Positions 1 to 9,809 of a DNA stretch of 64,000 nt are shown piece after piece. Location: the NCBI GenBank assembly GCA_026545225.1, contig CM048850.1:8891001-8955000 (forward strand), in the 5' to 3' direction. Both the position numbers and the translations under genes were made by a program. The notes under the pieces are model-generated. The model did not search any database. It saw only the letters and a program-made list of their open reading frames with translations, and was not told the DNA's origin. Source of the stretch: Cornus controversa (Eukaryota > Streptophyta > Magnoliopsida > Cornales > Cornaceae). Numbering within the stretch: the first letter of the stretch is position 1; the number at the start of each line of letters is the position of its first letter.

Positions 1-399
1 CTTAGGATACCTAATGAAATAACAAGTGACTCTACGAGGATCAAGCTTTTTATTATCTGGATTGTACAACTTTGCCTCTGTGAGACATCCCCATACATGC
101 AAATGTCTGAGACTTGGTTTATGACCCGTCCAAAGCTTGAAAGGTATTGAAGGAGCTACTTTACATGGTACTCTATTAAGAATATAAACAGCTGTTTTGA
201 GAGCTTCTCCCCAAAAACTCTCAGGTAGTGAAGAATGACTTATCATACTGCGAACAGCCTCTTAATAGGTGCGATTTCTCCTTTCTGCAACTCCATTTTG
301 TTCAGGAGAACTAGGAGTGGTATACTGTGGCACGATCCCCTGCTCCTTTAAGTATGTATTGAAAGGACCATGATTCACACCCTCATGATTCATTTTCCC
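1..399 (-). pseudogene. Ty1/copia integrase fragment
   Basis: Reverse-strand translation gives a copia integrase core and C-terminal part: a PQYTTPSSPEQNGVAERRNR block containing the catalytic Glu, then [16 protein letters not shown] and a [17 protein letters not shown] stretch. An in-frame stop follows the NRTY residues, so it is broken. It is cut by the window edge on one side and abuts X-LTR sequence at about position 400 on the other. It is unlike the integrase of the Sirevirus at 6216-16134 and probably comes from a different copia lineage. The rest of the element lies outside the window. Confidence 0.85.
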
Positions 400-1700
400 A
401 TAAAACCCAAGTGTATTCTATTCCTAAAAGGTTACCTAAATGTTTTTAGAATTTTCTGGAATTTAAAAACAATTTTAAAAATTAATTTTCTTATTTTTCT
501 AATTTAAAAATCATTTTAGAAAAATTGAAAAAAAAACAAAAAATAATCTGGACTGGGCCGAGAGGTAGGCACGACGAGTGGGGCCTGTTGCCGCCAGCGC
601 TGGCAGCACGCGCCCCCACACGCCGGCGGTGCGTGTAGGGAGCACTGCCCTTTTCTTCTTCTTCCTATTTTTTTTTTCTTTTTCCCTCTAACTTACGAAA
701 AGCCATGGAGTCCAAGTTTTTCGGCCACTTCCGGGCACTAAATCGGGCGTATGAATATACCATTCAATTTGTCTCGATCTAAGCTACGCATTGGTACCAA
801 AATCACCCCCTCTTGTGGCCTAAATGAAAAACGCCCAAATTCAAGTTTTAAAATTTTAAAATTTCAAACTCAATTTGCCATCAATCTACCTAACGGTTTG
901 CAACCAAACTTTCAATGATTATTCGGGGAAACAAGAACTACCTATTAATTGGAACAGAAATCTTTTAAAACAACGATTACAACAAAGCCATATCTCATGT
1001 ATAACCTATACAGTCATATATACATGCATATACAGTTGGAAAATTTTCCCAAAGCTATACCAAAATTACAGATTTCTCATGTTTAATCCACAAAAACACT
1101 AATCGTATGCATAATCATTCAATTTCATAATTAAAAATATGAAAACATATTCCAGCAACATGTATATACAAAAAATATATGTCTACAGATTCAAAGGAGA
1201 AGACAAGAGTTCGAACTTGCCTTTTTTACGAACACGAACTCGTCCCGATGAATCCCTTCTTCTCTCCCTCATCTCTTTCGTCTACACTCTTTTTGTCTCA
1301 GTGCGTGAAAACGAACGACAAAAACCCTAACCTCCTTTTTCTTTTCTTTTATTTTTTTTCCAAAAAACTAATTACACTCCAAAATAATAAAAATAAAAAT
1401 TAACCTAGCCCATCAAAATAAGTATACACCTAGCCTAACCATTCCAGCCCAACTCAACCCAAATTCCTTCCTAGCGCAATCTAAAATTAAAATAAAGGAA
1501 AATACAAAGACTCTGTCCAAATAAAATAAAATAAAATAAACTACACCAAAAATATTTAAAGCACTCAAATAAATTTAATTCAACCAATAAAGCCATTCAA
1601 AGCACTCAAAGAAATTTAATTCAACCAATAAAGTAATTAAAAAAATAAATAAAGCATTTATATTAAAAATTAAATGACCTCAAAGTTACAGGGTATTACA
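400..1700 (-). mobile_element. X-LTR fragment (unit A, reverse)
   Basis: Matches 26490-27763 and 42855-44173 nearly base for base and is the reverse complement of the 5' part of the forward X-LTR at 16341. It ends in GGGTATTACA at 1700, followed by CACTC, the same flank as the complete copy at 41354-44173. It contains a GC-rich, CpG-rich stretch (about 545-650) in otherwise AT-rich DNA. The left side is truncated by the copia fragment at about 400. Short open frames here are chance. Confidence 0.85.
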
Positions 1701-2146
1701 CACTCTCTCTCCACACACATTGCACAACTCCTTATTCCCTACTTACCTACCTCCCTCTATTCACGAAACTCTAATATTCATTGATTCATACTCTTTTATT
1801 CTTTTATTGTGCAGTTGCTATTACACATATAAACATGCACATATACACACACTGATGGACCGTATCAACCGATTGGTACTCTTAAAGTATCGAGAGTTGT
1901 AAAATTTAAGGTAGTTGGGTACCTGTTTCGGTCAACTGAAAAGGAGACTTTTAGCTAGTCGAAAGGATACTTTCAATTGACCGAAACTACATGGTAGTCG
2001 GCCGACAGATTTAGGAATCGAATCAAGTGTACATCTAAAGGAAGTAACAGCTGAAGGACCTCTTAAGCTGGCCGATGGTTTAAGGAAGTAACAGTTGAAT
2101 GACCTCTTAAGCCGGCTAATGAAACCATCGGCCAGCTGAGACTAAG
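1701..2146. other. Spacer with GTCAAC/GGCCGAC-type short repeats
   Basis: No gene seen. Positions 1925-2146 hold inverted short motifs (GGTCAACTG, CTAGTCGAAAGG, AATTGACCGAAA, GTCGGCCGAC, CGGCCAGCTG) and an imperfect direct repeat of about 44 bp starting near 2038 and 2082 (AAGGAAGTAACAG...). The block recurs at 27764-28209 and 44174-44614. It may be remnant LTR U3 or internal retroelement sequence. Confidence 0.5.
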
Positions 2147-3752
2147 TGTGACCCGAGAATTGTCCCTAGAGGGGAGGGGGTGAATAGGGACATTAAGCAA
2201 ACAATGGAATCTTTTCGGTTTAACTTATTTTGACAAAAAAATTGCTTGAATAGACCTTTGTTAAATACTAGGTGAACTTATGTTAAACACTTGGTGTGTA
2301 GATTGATTTAACAACTGATTATCTTATTGCACAAAAGAAGTCACATAGACATATTAAAACAATTAAGCATGCATTTATTATTAAGGTAAATTCATATGTT
2401 CAATGCATGATTATTGTGCAATCACAACATATTCAATTCAACCAATCAGTCCACTTATCTTATCATCCTTTGAATGTATAAAATTTTCATCAATAATTCT
2501 CATAACATTCATAAACATCCTTATAGTGTGTGGGTAAGTTGATTGCACATTTTATTAAATACTCGGTATGCAATTTGATTGAGAAATGGATAATCAAATA
2601 AGCTCTCAATCAATCAACATACTCCAAGCATTCAGCACATCCTCCTTATGTGAATTAATGTATTTAAACTTATAGCATTCATATATAAAACATATGAAAT
2701 TTAAACAAATGAAATGTTATCAAATAAAGGAGTTTAAGGATAGAGAAATGCAAACCCAGTGACACCATGATTTTTACATGGTTCGGCCCCTCTTGCCTAC
2801 ATCCATGCCTCAAGAGCACATTTTGAGGTTTTCACTATATAGCTTCCCTTAAGGATGGAAAGAAAACTGTACAATTGCCAAGTGAACCACTTGGGCTTCT
2901 TCGCTCCGTGAAAAATTCTCCGAGATTCCTTGCCAAGCTCATGACTTGGACTTATTTGCTCAATGAAAACTTCACTAGGACTTCTTTGCTAAGCTGATGA
3001 CTTAGGCTTCTTTGCCAAATGCACCACTTGGTCTTCCTCTCAAATAGGATGAATAAGAGTTTATGTACAATATAGAATATCCCTCAATAGATAGATATAC
3101 AAAAGATAGATTAATGTATAATATCCTTCAATAGATAGATACACAAATTATAGCTCACATACATAGAGTTAGCAGTGAAATACATAATTGAAAGCTCTTG
3201 ACTAGGATTTTGCCACTATGAATAATATGCAAGTGTTTGGTTCAATAGTGGTGACTACCAATGGATGAATGATATGAAGATTTAAGCTCTAAGGTAGCAT
3301 ATACCCATAATATATTATCAAAGATGTTTATGGTAGTCTCTTTCACTTGTATAATGCATATACAAGGTGTATTTATAGTCCAAGAATGAATTCTGGTCAT
3401 TTGGAAGTGGTCTTATGAAATCTAGTATATTATATATTATGTTGACTTACTTGATTACTTAAGTTATTGGAGGAAAGAAAAAGAAAAAAGATGACAAAAT
3501 GTGTGGTTGGATGGGCCAGATGAGGTCAAGACCCCAAGCATAGAACGGTCAGGGAGTGGATATGGGATGGAGTGGGGTGGATGGTGTGTGAATGAGATTA
3601 TCATACATGCCTGGAATTTTTGTATATGTTTTTAGGCATCGACTTCCATGGTTGGCATGTAGTAGCCTGACTGGATGAGATGGGCGAATAATTTCTTTCC
3701 TCCATAGTGCTTAAAGGAATGAACGATGGTTAAGGCCTCTTGAGCCTCGTCA
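2147..3752 (-). mobile_element. Sirevirus-like LTR remnant (unit A)
   Basis: The left edge (TGTGACCCGAGAATTGTCCC, then AGAGGGGAGGGGGTGAATAGGG) closely resembles the U5 end of the Sirevirus LTR at 6216. The layout is also similar: a GGTTCGG block near 2780 and a reverse-strand TATA box (ACTATAAATACA) near 3368-3380. The right side ends at an X-LTR at 3753, where no clean LTR terminus is seen. No coding sequence. Copies occur at 28210 and 44615. Confidence 0.65.
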
Positions 3753-4262
3753 TGTAATACCCCAAAAATTGAGGATATTTAATTTGGAGTTAATTATTTA
3801 AATTGTTCATTTAGTGGTGTTAATAACTGTTCCTCTTTGTTTAATGTGGATGTTGATTTGTTGCTAAGTTTTGATTGATTTTAAATGCTTGTGAAATATT
3901 TGTTTTAGATGTAAATATTCTTTTAAATATCTTGGTTCGATTTTTGTACTGAAATTCCTTGTATTTATTTTAATTATTGTCGGGCTGGGCTAGACTTTTG
4001 GATTTGGGCCACATTTATATGTATATATTTATATATGTGGGCTAAATATATTTAGGTTTATTATTTGAATTATTTAGGAAATTATTTTATTTTTTTAGAA
4101 AAAAAAATATAGATAAAAATCAGAGAAAAAGAAATTCGGGTTCAGTCGTTTTTACGCACAGATGGCTTCTACGCACAGACAGGGAGAAAATGGTAGACGC
4201 TAGGAAAAGGGAGAAAGGTGATTTTGCTCAAAATCATAAGGCAAGAAATTCGGGTTCTGTCG
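3753..4262 (+). mobile_element. X-LTR 5' fragment (unit A)
   Basis: Begins with TGTAATACCCC and follows the first 500 bp or so of the forward X-LTR (ATTTAATTTGG..., GTTTAATGTGGATGTT..., CGGGCTGGGCTAGA). It is internally deleted relative to units B (29811) and D (46176): sequence jumps at about 4250-4285 into the right part of the Mutator-like MITE. Confidence 0.75.
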
Positions 4263-4276
4263 TATCATTTGATTGC

Positions 4277-4676
4277 ATGCATATATGAAAGTACTCATGT
4301 ACTAGTAATCTCTTAATGACAAATAAGTGTAATTTGAGAGTTTGATCTAACAATCAACACAGATGACTCTACTTGTATATTTGTGGAACAAGAATGACAC
4401 CTTAACGTCATACAAATGTTATTTTAATATGTTTAATTGAAAAAAAAAATTTCCATTTAGGTACCATTTCTGTGCATGTAGGTATCACTTTTTTGGAGAC
4501 CATTTTGAAGACCGGGGATTAAAATTTAGTTCATTTTTTTTTATCATCGGTCGTCAAATATTTGAATAAAATGAACAATGTTTTTTTCATGTTCACATCT
4601 GCATTTTAGGGTAATTCATTTTTTTTTAATTTTATGACTTTGAGTTCATGTATTTGCAATTTTTTCTATAAAATAT
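4277..4676. mobile_element. Mutator-like MITE remnant (unit A)
   Basis: Corresponds to the right part of the 808-bp long-TIR element intact at 30788-31595. The left arm is lost by a deletion with the 9-bp junction ATGCATATA at 4277-4285. The right TIR ends at 4676 and is followed by the target-duplication sequence TATAAAATA at 4677-4685. Confidence 0.75.
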
Positions 4677-4685
4677 TTTCAACGT

Positions 4686-5050
4686 AAGGTCTTTCTAATT
4701 TAAAGGGAAACACAGTGGTTTGACTTCCTAATCCGAATAGAGAAAACACAATTGGCTTGATAAATCGCGTGAGTTGTGTTTTTTGTAGGGCTAATATTGA
4801 AGATCATAGCCATTTATTTTTTTACTGCACAAATTGCCCTTAGAATTTGGAGATTCATTGCCTCAAAATGTACATTCTCTTCAGTGTGCTTCATTGTATA
4901 TCTGACATTGTTCAATGGGGTACAGGTTTTTCCAATTTGAGAGGTGGTTACCTATTGTAGTTATTATTTACTCAGCTGGTTCCTTGTATAGCTTTGCTGG
5001 CAAGTCACAAAAACTTGAATAGATGTAACAAGATTTGGATAATGACCATC

Positions 5051-5084
<34 letters not shown>

Positions 5085-5272
5085 GTATGCAGCTAATCTT
5101 CCATTGAAAATCATTTATTTCGGACATAACAAGCCGAGAGTACGTACAACTCTTAGTTGTTGAATGCAGGTTTATCACCCATATATACTTATTTTCTTTT
5201 TCTCATAGTAACATTCTTTTGATAACAAAAAAAAAAAAAACAGAACATCATAGAACTATATCATATATAGTA
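4686..5272. other. 3' flank of MMP-A
   Basis: Noncoding flank downstream of the minus-strand MMP, conserved at 31605-32215 and 51393-52052. It holds an (AT)n microsatellite at about 5053-5080. The block GGTGATAAACCTGCATTCAAC (reverse strand, near 5165-5185) is also found downstream of MMP-C, so it belongs to the ancestral MMP 3' region. Confidence 0.6.
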
Positions 5273-6215
5273 CTAATTAACCCATGGCTTTACCTTGTAC
5301 TTAAGAATACAAGGCGCGTATACCTTGGATATCATCAGTATGCAGATCCCTTTTATAGTTTCACTAGAAAACGTTGCGTACGTAATGGCATTCAGATCTG
5401 CACTGTGATCAAGCCCAAGAAGATGCCCTATCTCATGAACTACAATAGATTCCAAATCTATTTGGTTGTTGTTCATCGGATTGGTGCTCCAATTCCCATC
5501 AGCATCATAGTGGAACCATCCTTTTGTTGGGGAAAAAACATGAGCCAATGTGCCAAATGGACCATCAAATGCGTTCTCATTGCCATCGCCATGATTACCC
5601 CGATGGAACCCAATAACAATATCCCCAGTTGCACCTTGGGGAGCTTCCTGAAATGTGAATTGGCTCACAGCTTGCCTTCTCTTAAAACCTTGCAAGCACA
5701 CCGACCTCAGTACTTGCAATTCCAAAACTTGGGCACTGGATTGGAAGCTATAAGTGAGACGAGTTTTTGTGGAAGGCCACGTTGGCATTCCTAGCAAGAA
5801 TGCGTATTGAGCAACCATGTTGAAAAGTTTGGGCTGTTTTATTTTTCTGCTTGACATTAAATTTGTGGCATTGACAACATCAGGCCTGCCACATCTTGGG
5901 AGCATCATTTGTTGAACGATTTTGGAGTCTAAATTTTTGGTGACCTTTAAGTGATAGTTTGATTGGTATGCTCTCACTGCAAACTCTAAAAGGGCATCGA
6001 ATTCATCGTTATTTGCATGATGGGTTGCAGTAGTCTTTGAATCATGATGATCAATAACATAGTTCAGGTAGCCAAACTTCTCAAGATAGCGTTTGAGCTC
6101 ATGAAGGCCTTTCACTGTCTGGCCCTTGTGGCATCCCTCCAAGTGCTGGAGGAACTTGAAGGCATTTCCGGGTGGTATGGTGTGATCTTTAGATTCAATA
6201 GTACTGATAGGTATT
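5273..6215 (-). pseudogene. MMP-A, matrix metalloproteinase (main part), split by Sirevirus
   Basis: Secreted zinc endopeptidase of the plant matrix metalloproteinase family (M10A), which acts in the extracellular matrix. Visible parts are the prodomain with LHELKRYLEKFGYLNY, the cysteine switch PRCGRPDV, the catalytic domain with calcium/structural-zinc residues around HRGNHGDG and HYDADGNW, and the zinc site HEIGHLLGLDH. There is no intron, as usual for plant MMPs. The first 19 codons and 1 nt lie at 16135-16192, because a Sirevirus entered the signal-peptide region. Two further oddities: the Met-turn reads AITYATF (Thr in place of Met), and a 1-nt deletion in AAAGGG (about 5349-5354) shifts the frame, replacing the usual DLHTDDIQGIRALYS end. 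The shift is shared with MMP-B. Apart from the insertion and frameshift the frame is open. Confidence 0.93.
6211..6215. repeat. Sirevirus target-site duplication, left
   Basis: GTATT directly left of the LTR, repeated at 16135-16139 directly right of the other LTR. The uninterrupted MMP-B site reads GATAGGTATTGTCACAAC, which confirms the insertion point. Confidence 0.95.
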
Positions 6216-7665
6216 TGTTATCCAAGGATTGACCCTAGAGGGGGGAGGGGGTGAATAGGGTCAATGGCAATCAATGACAATTTTTCACAAATTAGAGAAT
6301 CAAGAATAAATCAAAATAAAAGCAATAGTGAAATAAAAAAGGATGCACAAGAATTAAATAAAAAGAGAGTTAGAGAGAATCAAACACAAGTGACGCAAGA
6401 TGTAGTGTGGTTCGGAATCTCCTACTCCACGACTCAAGATCCCTCTTGAGATTTCCCCAAATCCACTAAGGCTTCTCCTTTCGGGTGGAGAGCAAACCTT
6501 TACAATGAAGCTTACAAGCTCCTTCATTCTCTTGCTAAGTGAAGTCCTTCACCTAGTATTCTAGGGTTTAAACCAACCCTTTACAATGGATGAGAAGAAG
6601 ATTGGAGTACAAACAAAATGATTTCTTCCAAGAATAAATGCTCAAATTTCAGCTCACAACTATAGCAATAAATGAATCTCAAGATTGAAGCTCAAATCTT
6701 TGTTTCAAGTTGTTAGAATGAGTAAATGATCATCAAGATATGTATGCTTAGTGTCTCTACTTTATAAATGCAGATCAAGACTCATATATAACGTCTATTT
6801 CAACAAAATGGCTGTTGGAGGTGGTTGGGCAACATTAAATGCAGTCAACAAGCCGTTTCAGATCTGTTCCCGTAAGGTAAGTCGACTGGTTAGTCGACTG
6901 GTCATTTAGCATAAGTCGACTGATGAGATTCTTCAAGGAAGAAAAGGAGTTTTGAACCACTATAAGTCGACTAATGAGATTCTATAAGTCGACTAATTTA
7001 TCTTTTAAAAAAAGACTAAAAAGTTCTGTCAACGTTAGACGAAGCTTAGTCGACTGAGGGAAATTTTCTTAGAAAATTTTTCAAGGCATAAGTCGACTGA
7101 TGCAGTTTCATAAGTCGACTAATATGTCCCTCTAAGAATGTAAAGAACACACAGTTTTTATAAGTCGACTGATGGGATTTCATAAGTCGACTGATACATG
7201 CTGATCATTGAAAAACAGTGTCTTTGACATCCAAACAAAGCCTAAACCAACAAGGACTTAAAAGATGTGATTCAATGTGATCAAGTCCTATTCTTTAAAG
7301 ACCAAAATGAGATGTAAGAATGAAATGCACATGGTCTTAAAACTTTTTTTAAAAGGATTTGAGCTTCTAGCAAGATATTCAAATAAGCTTTACAAGATAA
7401 CCTAAATTCTCACCATTTCCTAACTACCCCAAGTCTTCTTTGATTGGCATGATTCTTCAAGCTTGATGTGCCACCTCATTTCCATAAGATGAATTATTTT
7501 TGCTCATATCATCTTCAAAGATTTCTCCTCATTGTGAGTGCTATCTTGAAAAAGATCATTGATCTAAGCAATCACTTAAAGTGAATGTTAGTACCTAACA
7601 CCATTAATGGTTTGTTATCATCAAAATTACAAGATTTCCCTTTGGTTAAAACCTTTGGGTCAACA
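6216..7665 (-). repeat. Sirevirus 3' LTR
   Basis: 1450 bp with TG...CA ends (TGTTATCC...GTCAACA on the plus strand). On the element strand the order is U3 with ten GTCGAC palindromes (6881-7191), TATA candidates at 6784-6791 and 6761-6770, then a region with GGTTCGG, ending in ...GGATAACA. About 98.8% identical by eye to 14686-16134. Confidence 0.95.
6881..7191. promoter_or_regulatory. AGTCGACT palindrome array in 3' LTR U3
   Basis: Ten copies of GTCGAC, mostly within ATAAGTCGACTRAT, spaced irregularly over about 310 bp, about 90-110 bp upstream of the TATA candidates on the element strand. The core is a perfect palindrome. The position suggests binding sites of the LTR promoter. The same motif recurs at 9559-9777. 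Confidence 0.8.
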
Positions 7666-7680
7666 ATCTCCCCCTTTTTG
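7666..7680 (-). promoter_or_regulatory. Sirevirus polypurine tract
   Basis: CAAAAAGGGGGAGAT on the minus strand, immediately before the 3' LTR; primes plus-strand DNA synthesis. Similar tracts lie at 7731-7748 (GACAGGGGGAGC) and 8135-8152 (GACAAAGGGGGAGAAG), matching the multiplied polypurine tract described for Sireviruses. Confidence 0.85.
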
Positions 7681-8414
7681 ATGATGACAAAACATTGATG
7701 TGTTCAATTGGAGTGTAGAGTGCATTCAAAGATGCTCCCCCTGTCAATATGCACAAAATGACTACAATATTTAAATGAGGTACTTTCCAATGAACTTATG
7801 CTTTTGATCGATAAATCTAGTGGAATTCACAAGCATTTTGAAGAAAGAATAACATATGCAAACTTCAGTGTCTACATGCTTCCCATAAACATGATGGTGA
7901 AAGGACAATAGATTCAATCGCAACATTCGCACAATGTATCATCAAAAGGATAACATTCATCATGAGCAAGATATGATAGTACAAATGTTTATCATCTCCA
8001 AAACATACATCCAAATTTTTTCATAGTATAGATAATCATCATCCAAGAACATCCACTGAACATATTCAATACATGGAAAGACAAAAGATAAATTCTATCT
8101 AAATGAAGCAAAGGGCTCCACATCAATCATGAAATCTTCTCCCCCTTTGTCAACATCAAAAAGACACATCTAGTCATCTCATGAGTCCGAAGGGCGAGGA
8201 GGAATAGAGAAGAAGTGACGGATGTCCTTCAAGTCCTCATGGACAGTTGTGAGTCTCGTCCCCAAAGATGTAGACTCTTCTCTGGAATCAGCCTAAAATT
8301 GCTCAAAATCAGCCCTCAAGGCTTCAAGTTTCCTTCATTTCTTTGAGCAATGACCATGTGAGCATCCAGGCGAGAAATGATCTGTGCCATCATAGGTGAA
8401 GTGTCACCTTCCTC

Positions 8415-9398
8415 TTATTCTTCATTTTCAGCCTTGTCATCTTCCTCATCAGCAAATTCTCCAACTGGTTTGTACCACGACCCATTGGGATGCATTCTAA
8501 AGTGCATCCTTTTGAGAGTAGAGTCATTAAGGTGGTCAGTCCTTGCGACTAGTCTTTTAATTCTCTCACTTGCAAGATTCACTCGAAAGTGTTCAAATAT
8601 CCTAGTGAGAGGTAGAGCATAGTATAGTCGAGACCGGGGTCTTGAAACGCACTCTTTCATGTGATGTAGGATAAGATGGGCAAGATCAAGTTTCTTGCCA
8701 TTGAGAAGACACCAAATAATGAATGTCTCCATGTAATTCACGTCGGAGTGACTTCCTAATTTTGGCAGAATGTCATGCCTTATAATGGTATGAAGGATAC
8801 GGGCTTCAAGTGTGAACCTATTAGCCTGGATTCTGTTACCAACTGAGATGGAAGGGTCATTGCACATTTGTTGAAGGGCCTGTATAGGATCAAAGTTTTG
8901 AACAGTGGCCCAATCATAGGTGCAGTAATACTGGAAGTCTCCCTCTAGAATAAGGAAGATTGTTCGCAACACTTCGGTAGTCAAACAAATTTTCTGGCCC
9001 TTAACAAAGGAGAGAAGGGTATTTTTGTTGCATTCTTCTTCTTCCAAGTGAGTGTAGAACACACGAACCAACCGGGGCTATTGAATTTTGTCCAACGTGA
9101 CAAAATTTCCCCAACCAATAGCATGAAAATAATTGAAAGTATTCAACTGTAAATCGGCGCATGTGATAGGTGAGACAACTTTACCTTTTTCCACAATGCG
9201 ATTTGCAAATTTGTTGTTGTATCGCATTTGGTAGATGTCGTTCCTGAAGAGAGAGAGAGGAGTCGGTTGTGTTGGTGGCCCCGAAGGACGAGATGGTTCC
9301 CCTTCATTCTGGCATTTTTGGCGCCGTTCATCGTGTTCTTCATTAGAGTCGACATTTCTGTCAGGAAAAGCTCTTCCTCCTAGGGTTTTGGGAGGCAT
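8415..9398 (-). pseudogene. Sirevirus extra ORF3, plant transposon protein-like domain
   Basis: Follows RNase H and precedes the 3' LTR. One reading frame from ATG at 9398, broken by TAG at 9080-9078, ends at TAA 8417-8415; the same frame then stays open to 8316 with a short coiled-coil-like tail. After a Pro-rich N-terminus (GEPSRPSGPPTQPTP) there is PRLVRVFYTHLEEEEC, then NRIQANRFTLEARILHTII and a LNGKKLDLAHLILHHM block, ending in an acidic tail (DEEDDKAENEE). This pattern resembles the 'putative plant transposon protein' domain (Pfam Transposase_32, from memory). Its function is unknown. It has its own upstream palindrome array and TATA box. A related decayed ORF lies at 59450-60735. Confidence 0.75.
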
Positions 9399-9537
9399 TG
9401 TAGATGATGGAGGGGATGAGAGGGTGAGTGAGATTTGACGAGAGAGGAAGAAGATGGTTCAGATGGGAGAGATTGAGACGAAGCGTCGTGAAGGAGGCGA
9501 AGAGATCGACTACTGGATCAACTGGTGAGGGACGGTG

Positions 9538-9547
9538 TATTTATATA
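9538..9547 (-). promoter_or_regulatory. Internal TATA box upstream of Sirevirus ORF3
   Basis: TATATAAATA on the minus strand, about 140 bp upstream of the ORF3 ATG and 12 bp downstream of the nearest GTCGAC palindrome. Spacing and sequence fit a pol II core promoter separate from the LTR. Confidence 0.6.
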
Positions 9548-9558
9548 CACATGCATCA

Positions 9559-9777
9559 GTCGACTTAGGAAAATAATAAGTCGACTGATTGATTCAAGCA
9601 TCACTTTCAATAACTGATCAGTCGACTTATGGTAAGTGATAAGTCAACTATTTCAATTAAAACAGTCATTCAGCTTTTCCTTGATCAGTCGACTTACGAA
9701 ACAGAGTAAGTCGACTATTTTGAATAAACCAATCATGAAGTCTTTATCAGTCGACTAATGAAATATCATAAGTCGAC
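9559..9777. promoter_or_regulatory. Internal AGTCGACT palindrome array
   Basis: Seven GTCGAC cores and one GTCAAC variant between the RNase H stop (9810) and the internal TATA box. They lie as inverted pairs of the form CAGTCGACTTA...TAAGTCGACTGA. They are the same motif as in the LTR U3, although the sequence between motifs differs. Confidence 0.8.
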
Positions 9778-9809
9778 TTATGCTGTCTAAAGTGAACTTT
9801 GTGCAACAA

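Noticed and set aside
2147..3752. Second full-length Sirevirus
   Set aside because: Only LTR-like sequence is present; no primer site, polypurine tract or coding domain flanks it.
5219..5794. 191-codon open frame on the plus strand (similar frames at 32348-32737 and 52047-52547)
   Set aside because: It is antisense to the MMP catalytic domain. Its conservation follows from conservation of the MMP sequence, and the MMP motifs are all on the other strand.
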